The translations under genes were made by a program, and so were the position numbers. From CBDDCX01 sp965226925 (GTDB lineage Bacteria; Gemmatimonadota; Gemmatimonadetes; Longimicrobiales; Gaopeijiaceae), in contig CBDDEN010000009.1 in NCBI GenBank assembly GCA_965226925.1, positions 434,001-498,000 of the forward strand: DNA of 64,000 bases, given 5' to 3'. A model generated the notes under the pieces. The model had not been told where the DNA came from and searched no databases. It worked only from the letters and a program-made list of their open reading frames with translations. This document shows positions 25,040 through 32,641 of the stretch, piece after piece; position 1 is the first letter of the stretch; each line of letters begins with the position of its first letter.

Positions 25040-26698
25040 ATAGCAACTATCGAAGACCGTAGAAACCGGGGCGTCTACTACACGCCTGAGCGGTTGACGG
25101 CCGCGATTGCTGACTGGGCGATTCGGGGACCAGCCGAGAAAGTGCTGGAGCCGAGCTTCGGGGCCTGCGGGTTTCTCGTCTCTTCAAGCCAGACGCTCGA
25201 ACGTCTGGGCGCCCCTGCCCCTTTGTCACTCCTTTACGGGTGTGAACTCGATGCAGATGCATCCGAATGCTACCTCTCCTCCGCGCTCGGCGTCCAAGGC
25301 ACGAACGGTAACTTCCTTACAAGAGATTTCATGACCGTGTCCCCCGAGGATTTCGGGCATGGCGGCTTCGACGTGGTGCTGGGCAATCCGCCCTATGTGT
25401 CCCACCACAACATGACGTCTGCACAGCACGGGGCTGCAGTGGCGGCCCTGGCTGGTCGCAACCTGCGGCTCGATGGGAAGTCAAGCCTATGGGCCTACTT
25501 CGTTGTCCATGCGCTCTCCTTCTTAAGGCCCGGGGGCCGGTGTGCTTGGGTTCTTCCGCGGAGCGTGCTCTACTCGGACTATTCGGTACAGGTGCGTTCT
25601 CTCCTGACTTCAGGGTTTAGGCATTGCACCATCGTCGAAGTGCAGGAGCAGCTGTTTCGTGACGAGGGAGCCTCGGATGGCATGATGGTGCTGGTAGCCG
25701 AAGGCTACGGTTTCCCAAGCGAGGGCACCATGGCCTACGCAGTCGTGAGAGATGTCGCAAGCCTTCAGGCGTATCTTGACACCCGTGTTGGACGAGCCGG
25801 CTCTGATTCGAAGGCTAATCCACGCTCGTTGTGCGGCCCTTCCGGGCCCCTGTTCGAGGAGATCCGAGATTCTGGGACGACCTTTCAGCTTGGAGAACTG
25901 GCGAAGATCCAGATTGGGACCGTAACAGGGGCGAACTCACTATTCCTGCTACGGAAGAGCGCGGCTGAGCGCTGGAAACTCTCAGGGGGGCTCTTGTGTC
26001 CAGCGCTGGCCAAGTCGAGACTCGCCACTGGACTCGTCTTTAGCGAGACCGACTTCGCTCGATGCCTCGAAGACGATCAGCTGGCCTACATTCTCGACAC
26101 CAGCGGCGGGCAACACGAACTGAGCCAGCGAGGATCGCCACTAAGGAAGTATCTGGCCCAGGTGCCCCGGGGCTTGAGAAGACGGAGCCGTACGTTCCGC
26201 AAACGACAACCTTGGCACGCAGTGAGGATGGTGCAGACCCCCGACGCGTTCTTAATGTACATGTCCAGCCGTGGCCCAAGGTTGGTTATCAACTCCTGCG
26301 CAGCGATACCGACTAACAGTGTCCACGCCGTGACCTTCAACCCGGAGATAGACACCCAGATGAAGGCTGCGGTCGCGATCGGTCTCATGAGTTCCTTTGC
26401 GCAGCTCTCAGCCGAGCTTACGGGCCGCAGCCTTGCCGGCGGACTATTGAAGCATGAGGTGGGGGAGGCACGGCGGATCGCTGTGCCCATTCCGCCGTCA
26501 CCGGAGGGAGCCTCGAAAGTTCTCAAAAAAGTGGATCGCCTTGTCCGAAAGAGCGACTGGATCGGAGTACATGATGCTGCCGACGCTTTCGCGCTCGGTC
26601 GTTTGGGCGCCAAGGCCCACAAGGTTTTGAGGAGCGAGCTGCGTTCGTTAAGAGCTCGGCGGAGGCGGTTGATTGGTCAGGAGGAACGAAGTGACTGA
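25040..26698 (+). CDS. N6-adenine DNA methyltransferase, TaqI/type II gamma-like, with unusual start
   Basis: The frame gives 552 residues if read from ATA at 25040. Motifs in order are NRGVYYTPERLT near the N terminus, SAM-binding VLEPSFGACGFL (motif I), NPPY about residue 115 (motif IV catalytic), then a target-recognition region with IQIGTVTGANSLFLL. It methylates adenine, probably as the modification half of a restriction or defence system. No ATG, GTG or TTG occurs between the upstream stop and TTG 25094, which would delete the YYTP motif. A strong AAGGAGGAGG lies just before ATA GCA ACT ATC, so the original start was probably ATG. It overlaps the GHKL gene by eight bases. Confidence 0.82.
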   Translation: MATIEDRRNRGVYYTPERLTAAIADWAIRGPAEKVLEPSFGACGFLVSSSQTLERLGAPAPLSLLYGCELDADASECYLSSALGVQGTNGNFLTRDFMTVSPEDFGHGGFDVVLGNPPYVSHHNMTSAQHGAAVAALAGRNLRLDGKSSLWAYFVVHALSFLRPGGRCAWVLPRSVLYSDYSVQVRSLLTSGFRHCTIVEVQEQLFRDEGASDGMMVLVAEGYGFPSEGTMAYAVVRDVASLQAYLDTRVGRAGSDSKANPRSLCGPSGPLFEEIRDSGTTFQLGELAKIQIGTVTGANSLFLLRKSAAERWKLSGGLLCPALAKSRLATGLVFSETDFARCLEDDQLAYILDTSGGQHELSQRGSPLRKYLAQVPRGLRRRSRTFRKRQPWHAVRMVQTPDAFLMYMSSRGPRLVINSCAAIPTNSVHAVTFNPEIDTQMKAAVAIGLMSSFAQLSAELTGRSLAGGLLKHEVGEARRIAVPIPPSPEGASKVLKKVDRLVRKSDWIGVHDAADAFALGRLGAKAHKVLRSELRSLRARRRRLIGQEERSD

Positions 26699-28100
26699 GA
26701 AACCGACCTTACTCCCCGCTGAGGTGGAGGACGCCCTAGCCTCCGGTGCACTCAGTGTAGAACAACTACGCGAACTCACGGACCGTCTCTTCGAGGATGA
26801 GGATGACGTCTTGAGGTTCACCGTCGATGCCGCGCTTATAAGCCGGCTGGGCCGCGAGCTCGTGGGAAAACAAGAGACCGCGGTGGCTGAGTTGATCAAA
26901 AACGCCTTCGACGCCGACGCCACGTTTGTGAAGCTCTACTTCAACGACGTGGACTCACCCGGCGGTGAGCTGAAGGTCGTCGACGATGGCGCGGGAATGG
27001 ATCGGGATAGCCTACGAACGGGCTTCATGCGGCTGTCTACGGACGACAAGGTGAAGTCTCCAGTCTCTCCAGGTTTTTCCCGCACTCGTGCGGGTCGCAA
27101 AGGCATTGGGCGATTTGCAGTTCAGCGCCTTGGCGAGCTCCTGACGCTGACCACTCAAGTCGAGGACTCCGATCAGGCATGGAGGCTGGAGATCGACTGG
27201 CGGGAGTTCAGCGCCGGGAAGGAGCTGACTCACGTACCGACCTCCCTGACCGCCGTCGACAAGGAGCGTGAGAAAGGAACGACTGTCTACATCCGGGACC
27301 TGCGTGAAGCCTGGGATGGGGCGTCACTCAAGCGAGTGTATCGCTATGTCAGTGACTTGATACAGCCTTTCCTTCTCAGTGACCGGCTCGAGCCCGACTC
27401 GGCCGATCCGGGGCTCGAGGTCGAGCTCTGGGTGCGCAAGAGCGGCAAAATGACCAAGGTCTTCGACCTGCGCACCGAGGTCTTTAGGCACGCCTTGGCA
27501 GAGATCGAGGGGTACGTCGATAAGTCCGGCCAAGGCGTCTGGTCGCTTCGGTCGGAGCGGTTAGACATCAACGAGTCTGTCGTCCCGATAGGTGCTTCGT
27601 CCGAGGACCCAAGTGCACCCTATGACGTGCTACGGGACGTACGTCTTACGGTTCACTATTTCATTTATGGCCGTGGGTACTTGCCGCCGTCCCAGTCAAA
27701 ACTCATCAAAGAGATGGTGTCGAGAGAGGGCGGTGTCCGAGTGTATCGCAACGGCTTCCGTGTCCGACCCTACGCAGAACCAGCAGACGATTGGCTCAAC
27801 TTGGACGCTTCCTCGAGAGCCAGGAAGATCCTACCTCCGCACGCCAACAACAACTTCATTGGCTTTGTCGAACTTGTTGACCCCGAAGGCGAGTACTTCG
27901 AGGAGACGTCAAGCCGAGAAGGACTGATTGAGAACGATGCGTTTCGCGAGCTCACGGATTTCGTCAGCCGCGTTTTGGTACGGTCGGCACTTCGGGTCGC
28001 CGAAGCACGCGGGAAGAAACAAAAGACCAGCGACGAAGGCTGGACACCGGCAGCCGGGGCGGCGAGCGAGTCCAGCAACCACGCTCTAAGGAAACTCTGA
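26691..28100 (+). CDS. GHKL ATPase (MutL/MORC/HSP90-like) of a restriction-modification-type operon
   Basis: The 469-residue protein has a Bergerat ATP-binding fold: N box ETAVAELIKNAFDADAT (about 62-78), G1 VVDDGAGMD (about 96-104), RLSTDDK, and G2 RAGRKGIGRFAVQRLGE (about 142-158). The following domain includes GTTVYIRDLREAW and HYFIYGRGYLPPSQ, like the second domain of MutL/MORC ATPases. Such ATPases next to methyltransferases were described as restriction-linked MORC relatives and may couple DNA recognition to cleavage. GTG at 26691 follows AGGAGGAAC and overlaps the methyltransferase stop. The last residues are encoded by the IS5 end; the upstream natural end may already have been lost to a mutator element. 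Confidence 0.78.
   Translation: MTEKPTLLPAEVEDALASGALSVEQLRELTDRLFEDEDDVLRFTVDAALISRLGRELVGKQETAVAELIKNAFDADATFVKLYFNDVDSPGGELKVVDDGAGMDRDSLRTGFMRLSTDDKVKSPVSPGFSRTRAGRKGIGRFAVQRLGELLTLTTQVEDSDQAWRLEIDWREFSAGKELTHVPTSLTAVDKEREKGTTVYIRDLREAWDGASLKRVYRYVSDLIQPFLLSDRLEPDSADPGLEVELWVRKSGKMTKVFDLRTEVFRHALAEIEGYVDKSGQGVWSLRSERLDINESVVPIGASSEDPSAPYDVLRDVRLTVHYFIYGRGYLPPSQSKLIKEMVSREGGVRVYRNGFRVRPYAEPADDWLNLDASSRARKILPPHANNNFIGFVELVDPEGEYFEETSSREGLIENDAFRELTDFVSRVLVRSALRVAEARGKKQKTSDEGWTPAAGAASESSNHALRKL
28086..28089. repeat. IS5 target-site duplication, left copy (CTAA)
   Basis: CTAA immediately before the IS5 left end is repeated as CTAA at 29289-29292 after the right end. Four-base YTAR duplications are characteristic of IS5-group insertion. 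Confidence 0.8.
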
Positions 28101-29288
28101 ACAAGACGGGTGTAGTTTCATGGGATGAAACGACCGGGGAGTTGTGAGCGGGCCATGGAGCTTCAGATGACTTTCGCGGAGCTGGAGTACGATTCGAAGA
28201 AGCGGCGGACGCGCCGGGAGATTTTCCTGGAGAAGATGGAGGGGCTGATTCCCTGGCAACAGCTGGAGGATCGGATCGAGCCGTTCTATCCGAAGGCTGG
28301 CCGTGGCCGCCGCCCCTATCCGCTTGGGGTGATGCTGCGGGTTCATTGTGTGCAGCTGTTCTACAACGTGAGCGATCCGGGCATGGAGGATCTGCTCTAC
28401 GAGGTGGAGTCAGTGCGCCGCTTTGCGGGTCTGCGCCTGAGCGGTTCTTTGCCGGACGAGACGACGATCCTGAACTTCCGTCACCTGCTGGAGACGCAGG
28501 GCTTGGGGATGGGGTTGTTCGAGGAGATCAATACGCATCTGGCGTCTCTCGGGCATCGGTTGAAGACGGGGACGATCGTGGATGCGAGCATCATTGACGC
28601 GCCGTCGTCGACGAAGAACCGCAGGGGAGAACGGGATCCGGAGATGCACCAGACGAAGAAGGGAAACCAGTGGTACTTCGGGATGAAGGCGCATATCGGG
28701 GTGGACGCCGAATCGGGTCTGGCGCACAGCTTGGCGACGACGGCCGCCAACGCGGCGGACGTGACGCAGGCGTGCGTGCTGCTGCATGGTGACGAGACGG
28801 AGGCATGGGGCGACGCGGGCTACCAGGGTGTGGACAAGCGCCCGGAGAACAGGGGTTGCGACGTCGCCTGGCAGGTGGCGATGAAGCCGGGCAAGCGTCG
28901 CCTGCTCGATCGGGACGGCGCCGAGGCGGCGGCCGAGAAGCGCAAGGCATCGGTGCGGGCGAAGGTGGAGCATCCGTTCTTGTATGTGAAGCGGCGCTTC
29001 GGGTACGGTAAGGTGCGCTACCGGGGACTGGCGAAGAACACGCAGCGCATCGCGTTGCTGCTCGGGTTCTCGAATCTGCTCATCGCTGGCCGCTACGCGA
29101 CCGGATAACGCGCGGCCCATGGACCGCCCGAGGGCGGGAGCCGGACACATCGAAGCGACTTCCTGACGGTTCGGACCGTTTCTCCGGCGCGCCAGCCAGC
29201 ACTTCATCGCTCCGATAGGTCTTCGAACCGGATCTTCGAACCGCAACCGATCGCGTTCCTCCCAAGATGGGGGTTGTTCAGACCCTCC
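28090..29288 (+). mobile_element. IS5-family insertion sequence, complete
   Basis: The 1,199-bp element is bounded by 15-bp inverted repeats (GGAAACTCTGAACAA at left; GGAGGGTCTGAACAA read inward from right, 12 of 15 identical) and by CTAA duplications. It carries one intact DDE transposase. It inserted at the extreme 3' end of the GHKL gene and immediately before the mutator remnant, so insertions are nested here. Its intact state suggests it is recent. Confidence 0.88.
28155..29108 (+). CDS. IS5-family DDE transposase
   Basis: The 317-residue protein begins with the DUF772 N-terminal region (LIPWQQLEDRIEPFYPKAG, YPLGVMLRVHCVQLFYNVSD, LPDETTILNFRHLLE) and continues into the DDE_Tnp_1 core with IVDASIIDAPSS, GMKAHIGVDAESGLAHSL, WGDAGYQGV and the final VRAKVEHPFLYVKRRFGYGKVRYRG (Glu of the Y-2-R-3-E-6-K type signature). 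All catalytic residues seem present. ATG 28155 is used; ATG 28125 upstream is in frame but atypical. Confidence 0.9.
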   Translation: MELQMTFAELEYDSKKRRTRREIFLEKMEGLIPWQQLEDRIEPFYPKAGRGRRPYPLGVMLRVHCVQLFYNVSDPGMEDLLYEVESVRRFAGLRLSGSLPDETTILNFRHLLETQGLGMGLFEEINTHLASLGHRLKTGTIVDASIIDAPSSTKNRRGERDPEMHQTKKGNQWYFGMKAHIGVDAESGLAHSLATTAANAADVTQACVLLHGDETEAWGDAGYQGVDKRPENRGCDVAWQVAMKPGKRRLLDRDGAEAAAEKRKASVRAKVEHPFLYVKRRFGYGKVRYRGLAKNTQRIALLLGFSNLLIAGRYATG

Positions 29289-29292
29289 CTAA
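29289..29292. repeat. IS5 target-site duplication, right copy (CTAA)
   Basis: This is the right-hand partner of the CTAA at 28086-28089. Confidence 0.8.
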
Positions 29293-29404
29293 GTCTCCTT
29301 CTGAGGGTGTCCTAAGTTTAGTTGAAGTTTGAAGTGACCTCCGACCTCGGGCAAGGTGGGTGTGAGGAACACAACACCGAACCATGAGAAGAAGGAGGCC
29401 ACCA

Positions 29405-29719
29405 ATGGAGAGAGTGCCACAGCTTGTACGTCGAGGCAAGAAGGACCGAAGGATGGGTGCGCCGAGTGAACTGGACTGGGAAGCGATCGAGGCGCTGAGG
29501 ACCGAGATGCGGGTGGCATTGATCCAGGAATTGATACCGCTTGGGCTGGCGGAGGTGGGGCGGGTGCTGGACGAAGAGGTCGAGCGGTTGGCGGGTCCGA
29601 GGCACGCCCGCAAGGGAGAAGGAGAAGTGATCTGCCGGCATGGGAGCAACCCGGGCTCGCCGAAGCGGCGGAGACCGCAAGGCATGAGGAGCGAGGCCAT
29701 GGGCGAACCTACCGGATAG
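29405..29719 (+). pseudogene. Mutator (IS256-type) transposase remnant, N-terminal part only
   Basis: The reading frame starts at ATG 29405 and gives an N-terminal domain: ALRTEMRVALIQELIPLGLA, EVLDEEVERLAG-like helix, ARKGEGEVICRHGSNPGS. This is the start of a mutator-family transposase (usually about 400 residues), which would continue with VRLAGQRV-like sequence. Here it diverges after GSNPGS into Arg-rich codons and stops at 29719. The element's left flank (from about 29300, GAGGGTGTCCTAAGTTTAG) looks like a terminal repeat, but no right end was seen. The catalytic domain is gone, so it is inactive. Confidence 0.65.
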
Positions 29720-30116
29720 AGGACCGTTCCACGTGGCAATGGCAAGCCCGTGGTGGCCTTGAACGGCTTCGGTCTACGCGTCCCTCGGATGCGATCTGAG
29801 ACAACGGCAAGGATTCCCGCCAATCGACTCCGGCTTTCCGGCTATTGTGACACGATGGAGTCAGATATCGTCCGACGGCAAGTGCGGCAGATCGTGCAGT
29901 CCTAGTGGCCACCACCTGAACTTAGACGATTTCTTGCCGTGAATCACATTATCCGCACTCTGCCGAGCGGGCAGACGTCAGCCTGAACGAAGGACTTGTC
30001 AGCGTGCAGTTCGCTGCCGAGAACGCGGTGACCATCGACCAGCAGTTCGCTGCCTTCGCCGAACGATCCGGGATCAGGGCTTCTCACCGAGGGACGCGAT
30101 ACTGACCCTCTCGGCC
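29720..30116. other. Non-coding spacer between the IS cluster and the mer region
   Basis: About 400 bases with no supported gene. It contains the second arm of the long inverted repeat (29830-29940). A weak trace on the plus strand at about 30001-30105 (SVQFAAENAVTIDQQFAAFA) has no start and may be a gene fragment. Confidence 0.45.
29830..29940 (-). repeat. Second arm of the long inverted repeat
   Basis: Read on the minus strand, this copies 24072-24185 and includes GCAAGAAATCGTCTAAGTTC and GACTGCACGATCTGCCGCAC. It has an extra block (GGTGGTGGCCACTA) that the first arm lacks. The arm lies about 5.8 kb from its partner. Confidence 0.6.
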
Positions 30117-30317
30117 GTGATCGAGATGCGTGACGGGGCGCTCGTCGCCGTGGTACCCGGCTCGGGAGCGGCGTTTACGCTAACGGCCGAGGAGGCAATC
30201 CGCACTCGGCTGACCAGCGCCACTGGCGCCACGGTCATCGTCCGAGGACGCGTGGAGGCTGATGAGAACGACAAGACCCCCACGTCACTCGCCGTAACCC
30301 TGGTGGGTGGGGGGTGA
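30117..30317 (+). CDS. Short hypothetical protein upstream of the mer genes
   Basis: A 66-residue ORF begins at GTG 30117 (ATG 30126 also possible). It is beta-rich with LVAVVPGSGAAFTLTAEEAI and GATVIVRGRVEADENDK, no Cys, no membrane segment and no known motif. No clear ribosome site is present. It ends about 60 bases before the merR promoter. Because a coding-like trace precedes it in the same direction, it could be the C-terminal end of a larger broken gene. Confidence 0.35.
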   Translation: MIEMRDGALVAVVPGSGAAFTLTAEEAIRTRLTSATGATVIVRGRVEADENDKTPTSLAVTLVGGG

Positions 30318-30375
30318 TTCGGAAGGGGCAGGCCCTTGGCCTCCGTTTGTCCGAGAGAGTCTGAGTCCACCGGCC

Positions 30376-30407
30376 TTGACCCTGTACTATGCCACAGGGT
30401 TTACTCT
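30376..30407 (+). promoter_or_regulatory. MerR-type promoter/operator of merR and the reductase gene
   Basis: TTGACC (30376-30381) and TACTCT (30402-30407) are separated by 20 bases containing the dyad CCCTGT-8-ACAGGG (30380-30399). Over-long spacers with a central dyad are the hallmark of MerR-controlled promoters, where the activator untwists DNA. The merR start is only six bases beyond the -10, so the mRNA would be leaderless or nearly so. Confidence 0.8.
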
Positions 30408-30412
30408 AGTGC

Positions 30413-30826
30413 ATGTCCAAGACCGAAACCCTGACGATCGGTAAGTTGGCGGCTTCGGCCGGTGTGGGGCGTGAGACGATTCGGTACTACGAACGGCAAG
30501 GCCTGATCGACGCACCCCCCCGGTCGCCGGCGGGCTACCGACACTTTCCACCGGATACCGTTCTACGTCTACGGTTCATCCGCCGTGCCCAAGAGCTTGG
30601 CTTCACTTTGGGCGAGATCTCAGATCTGCTGGCACTCCGCGTAGACGAGGTCTCGGCCTGCGGCCCTGTCGAGGCCGGGGCCCGAGAGAAACTGGAGCAG
30701 GTGGAAACGAAGATCTCCGACCTACGCCGGATCGGCGACGCGTTGCACCGGCTCGTCGACAAGTGCCAGGCACGAGAGCCGACGAGTGGCTGCCCGATCC
30801 TCGAAGAGCTCGAAGATCGGAGCTAA
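30413..30826 (+). CDS. merR: Mercury-responsive regulator MerR
   Basis: The 137-residue protein has the MerR winged helix (TIGKLAASAGVGRETIRYYERQG, then PAGYRHFP and a second HTH LGFTLGEISDLLAL) and a long dimer helix. Three Cys at 83, 118 and 127 sit in SACGPV, VDKCQA and SGCPIL, the spacing of the Hg(II)-binding Cys of Tn501 MerR. It should repress and, with mercury, activate its own promoter and the merT promoter downstream, both of which carry the same dyad. The ATG at 30413 has no ribosome site, which fits a leaderless message. Gene follows an island edge. Confidence 0.92.
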   Translation: MSKTETLTIGKLAASAGVGRETIRYYERQGLIDAPPRSPAGYRHFPPDTVLRLRFIRRAQELGFTLGEISDLLALRVDEVSACGPVEAGAREKLEQVETKISDLRRIGDALHRLVDKCQAREPTSGCPILEELEDRS

Positions 30827-30833
30827 CTAAAAC

Positions 30834-32198
30834 ATGACCCACTCTGACGAACTCGATCTTGTCGTGATCGGCGCGGGTACAGGCGCCAACAGCGTGGCTC
30901 GGGCGTGCGCAAAAGAACGATGGAAGGTCGCAATCGTGGACTGCCTTCCATACGGGGGCACGTGCGCCCTGAGAGGTTGCGACCCCAAGAAGATGCTCGT
31001 GGGCGTCACCGAGGCGCTCGACTGGGTGGCGCGCATGAGCGACAAGGGACTTCACGCCGACAGTCTGGTGATCGACTGGTCAGAGATGATGGAGTTCAAG
31101 CGGACCTTTACCGGCCCGATGCCGGAGCGACTCGAGGCTGGCTTCGAGAAACTGGGCGTAGAGACCTTGCACGGCGTGGCCACCTTCACCGGGCCCAACG
31201 AAGTCCGGATCGGCGCCCGGGTCATTCGGGCTCGGCACGTTCATGTTGCGACCGGCGCGCGGCCAGTGACACTCGGTATCCCCGGAGAGGAGTTGGTGAG
31301 CTCGAGCTCGGATTTCCTCGAGCTCGAAGAGCTGCCGCCACGGGTCGTCTTCGTCGGTGGCGGTTTCATATCCTTCGAATTCGCACACATCGCGAAGCGG
31401 GCGGGCGCGTCGGAGGTCATTATCCTCCACCGAAGTGCACGACCCCTGGTGCGCTTCGATCCCGATCTTGTCGATCTCCAGGTTGACCGGACACGTGAGC
31501 TCGGGATCAACGTTCGTCTGCATTCTTGCGTGGTCGAGGTCGAGAAAGTCGAGGATGCAATCACGGTGACCTTCGACACGCCCGACGGACCCCAAACAGT
31601 CGAATGCGACCTGGTGGTCCACAGCGCTGGGCGGGTCCCGAACCTCGACGGGTTGAACCTCGACGTGGCGGGGATCGAGGCAGGCTCACGGGGGATCGTC
31701 GTGAAGTCCTCCATGCGCAGCGTCTCAAACCCGGCCGTGTTCGCAGCCGGCGATTGCGCGGACACGGGCGCCCCGAGCCTCACCCCCGTTTCCGCCAACG
31801 AGGCGCGGGTGGCGTTCAAGAACCTCCTCGCGGGTGATGATGTCCACCACGTCGAGTACCCGCCGATCCCCACGACCGTGTTCACGGTGCCACCGCTCGC
31901 AGCGGTGGGTCTTCTCGAGGACGAAGCAAGGGCCGAGGGGATCGACGTCGAGGTCAAGTTCAAAGAGACAGGCGCCTGGTACTCCTCACTCCGGGTCGGC
32001 GAATCGCACTCCGCGCACAAGATCATCTTGGAGCGCGGTACAGGCAGAATCGTCGGGGCCCACGTGCTGGGTCCCGGGGCGGAAGAACAGATCAACCTCT
32101 TTGGGATGGCGATGAGTACGGGGCTGACGGCCAACCAGATCAAGGCGTTGATCTTCGCCTATCCGAGCTACGCCTCGGACCTGGCATCTATGCTGTAG
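30834..32198 (+). CDS. MerA-like pyridine nucleotide-disulfide oxidoreductase lacking the C-terminal Cys pair
   Basis: The 454-residue flavoprotein has the FAD motif VVIGAGTGANSVARA, the redox site GGTCALRGCDPKK (Cys44 and Cys49), the NAD(P) motif FVGGGFISFEFAHIA and the FAGD-like AAGDCADTG, then the dimerisation domain ending IFAYPSYASDLASML. In true MerA the C terminus carries a Cys pair that delivers Hg(II), and the N terminus often an HMA domain; both are absent. The active-site loop (ALRGCDPKK) differs from the MerA VNVGCVPSK. It lies eight bases after merR under the mercury promoter, so a role in mercury or thiol reduction is likely, but calling it mercuric reductase would overreach. 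Confidence 0.8.
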   Translation: MTHSDELDLVVIGAGTGANSVARACAKERWKVAIVDCLPYGGTCALRGCDPKKMLVGVTEALDWVARMSDKGLHADSLVIDWSEMMEFKRTFTGPMPERLEAGFEKLGVETLHGVATFTGPNEVRIGARVIRARHVHVATGARPVTLGIPGEELVSSSSDFLELEELPPRVVFVGGGFISFEFAHIAKRAGASEVIILHRSARPLVRFDPDLVDLQVDRTRELGINVRLHSCVVEVEKVEDAITVTFDTPDGPQTVECDLVVHSAGRVPNLDGLNLDVAGIEAGSRGIVVKSSMRSVSNPAVFAAGDCADTGAPSLTPVSANEARVAFKNLLAGDDVHHVEYPPIPTTVFTVPPLAAVGLLEDEARAEGIDVEVKFKETGAWYSSLRVGESHSAHKIILERGTGRIVGAHVLGPGAEEQINLFGMAMSTGLTANQIKALIFAYPSYASDLASML

Positions 32199-32202
32199 CC
32201 CT

Positions 32203-32234
32203 TGACCCGGTACCGTGGTACAGGCGCTAGGTTG
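32203..32234 (+). promoter_or_regulatory. Second MerR-type promoter, upstream of merT
   Basis: TTGACC (32203-32208) and TAGGTT (32229-32234) are again 20 bases apart. The spacer shares CC-GTAC--TG--ACAGG with the merR promoter, so both carry the same operator. It begins a few bases after the reductase stop and drives merT, the HMA gene and the thioredoxin-like gene. Confidence 0.78.
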
Positions 32235-32281
32235 CAACCAGCTGGGGTCCCAAGGGGTTTGCCTGGCGCACGGAGGGTAAT

Positions 32282-32626
32282 GTGAGGGAATCGATGAGGA
32301 CGACGCTGCCAAGCGTTGGCGGTGTCACGGCCGCGGCCGGCTCCGCGTTGTGCTGTGGCGGGCCGGTGGTGGCCGCTAGCCTAGGCGTATCGGGTGCGGG
32401 CCTCTCCGCGTTCGAGCCGTTCCGACCGTATTTTCTGGCCGCTACCGCCGCGCTCCTCGTATTCGGGTTCTGGCAACTCGATCGCGAGGAGAAGGCTGCT
32501 TGCGATCCGGGCAAGCCGTGCGCCGCTCCGATTGTGAGGAAGCGGATGAAGGTCACGCTTTGGGTGGCAACCGTAATCGCTGTGGTCTTCGCGACGTTCC
32601 CGAGCTGGCAGACGCTGGTCTTCTAA
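32282..32626 (+). CDS. merT: Mercuric transporter MerT
   Basis: The 114-residue membrane protein has three hydrophobic segments. The vicinal Cys24-Cys25 in GSALCCGGPVVAASLG sit in the first helix, and a second pair, Cys74 and Cys80 in KAACDPGKPCA, lies in the cytoplasmic loop, as in MerT. Hg(II) passes from MerP to the first pair, then the second, then to the reductase. GTG at 32282 follows GGAGGGTAA; ATG at 32294 with GAGGGAATCG is equally plausible. It is first in the operon behind the second MerR promoter. Confidence 0.88.
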   Translation: MRESMRTTLPSVGGVTAAAGSALCCGGPVVAASLGVSGAGLSAFEPFRPYFLAATAALLVFGFWQLDREEKAACDPGKPCAAPIVRKRMKVTLWVATVIAVVFATFPSWQTLVF

Positions 32627-32641
32627 ACAGGAGAGAACCGA

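Noticed and set aside
30834..32198. Naming the mer-linked flavoprotein merA
   Set aside because: The C-terminal Cys pair and the usual active-site loop are missing, so the name is not supported.
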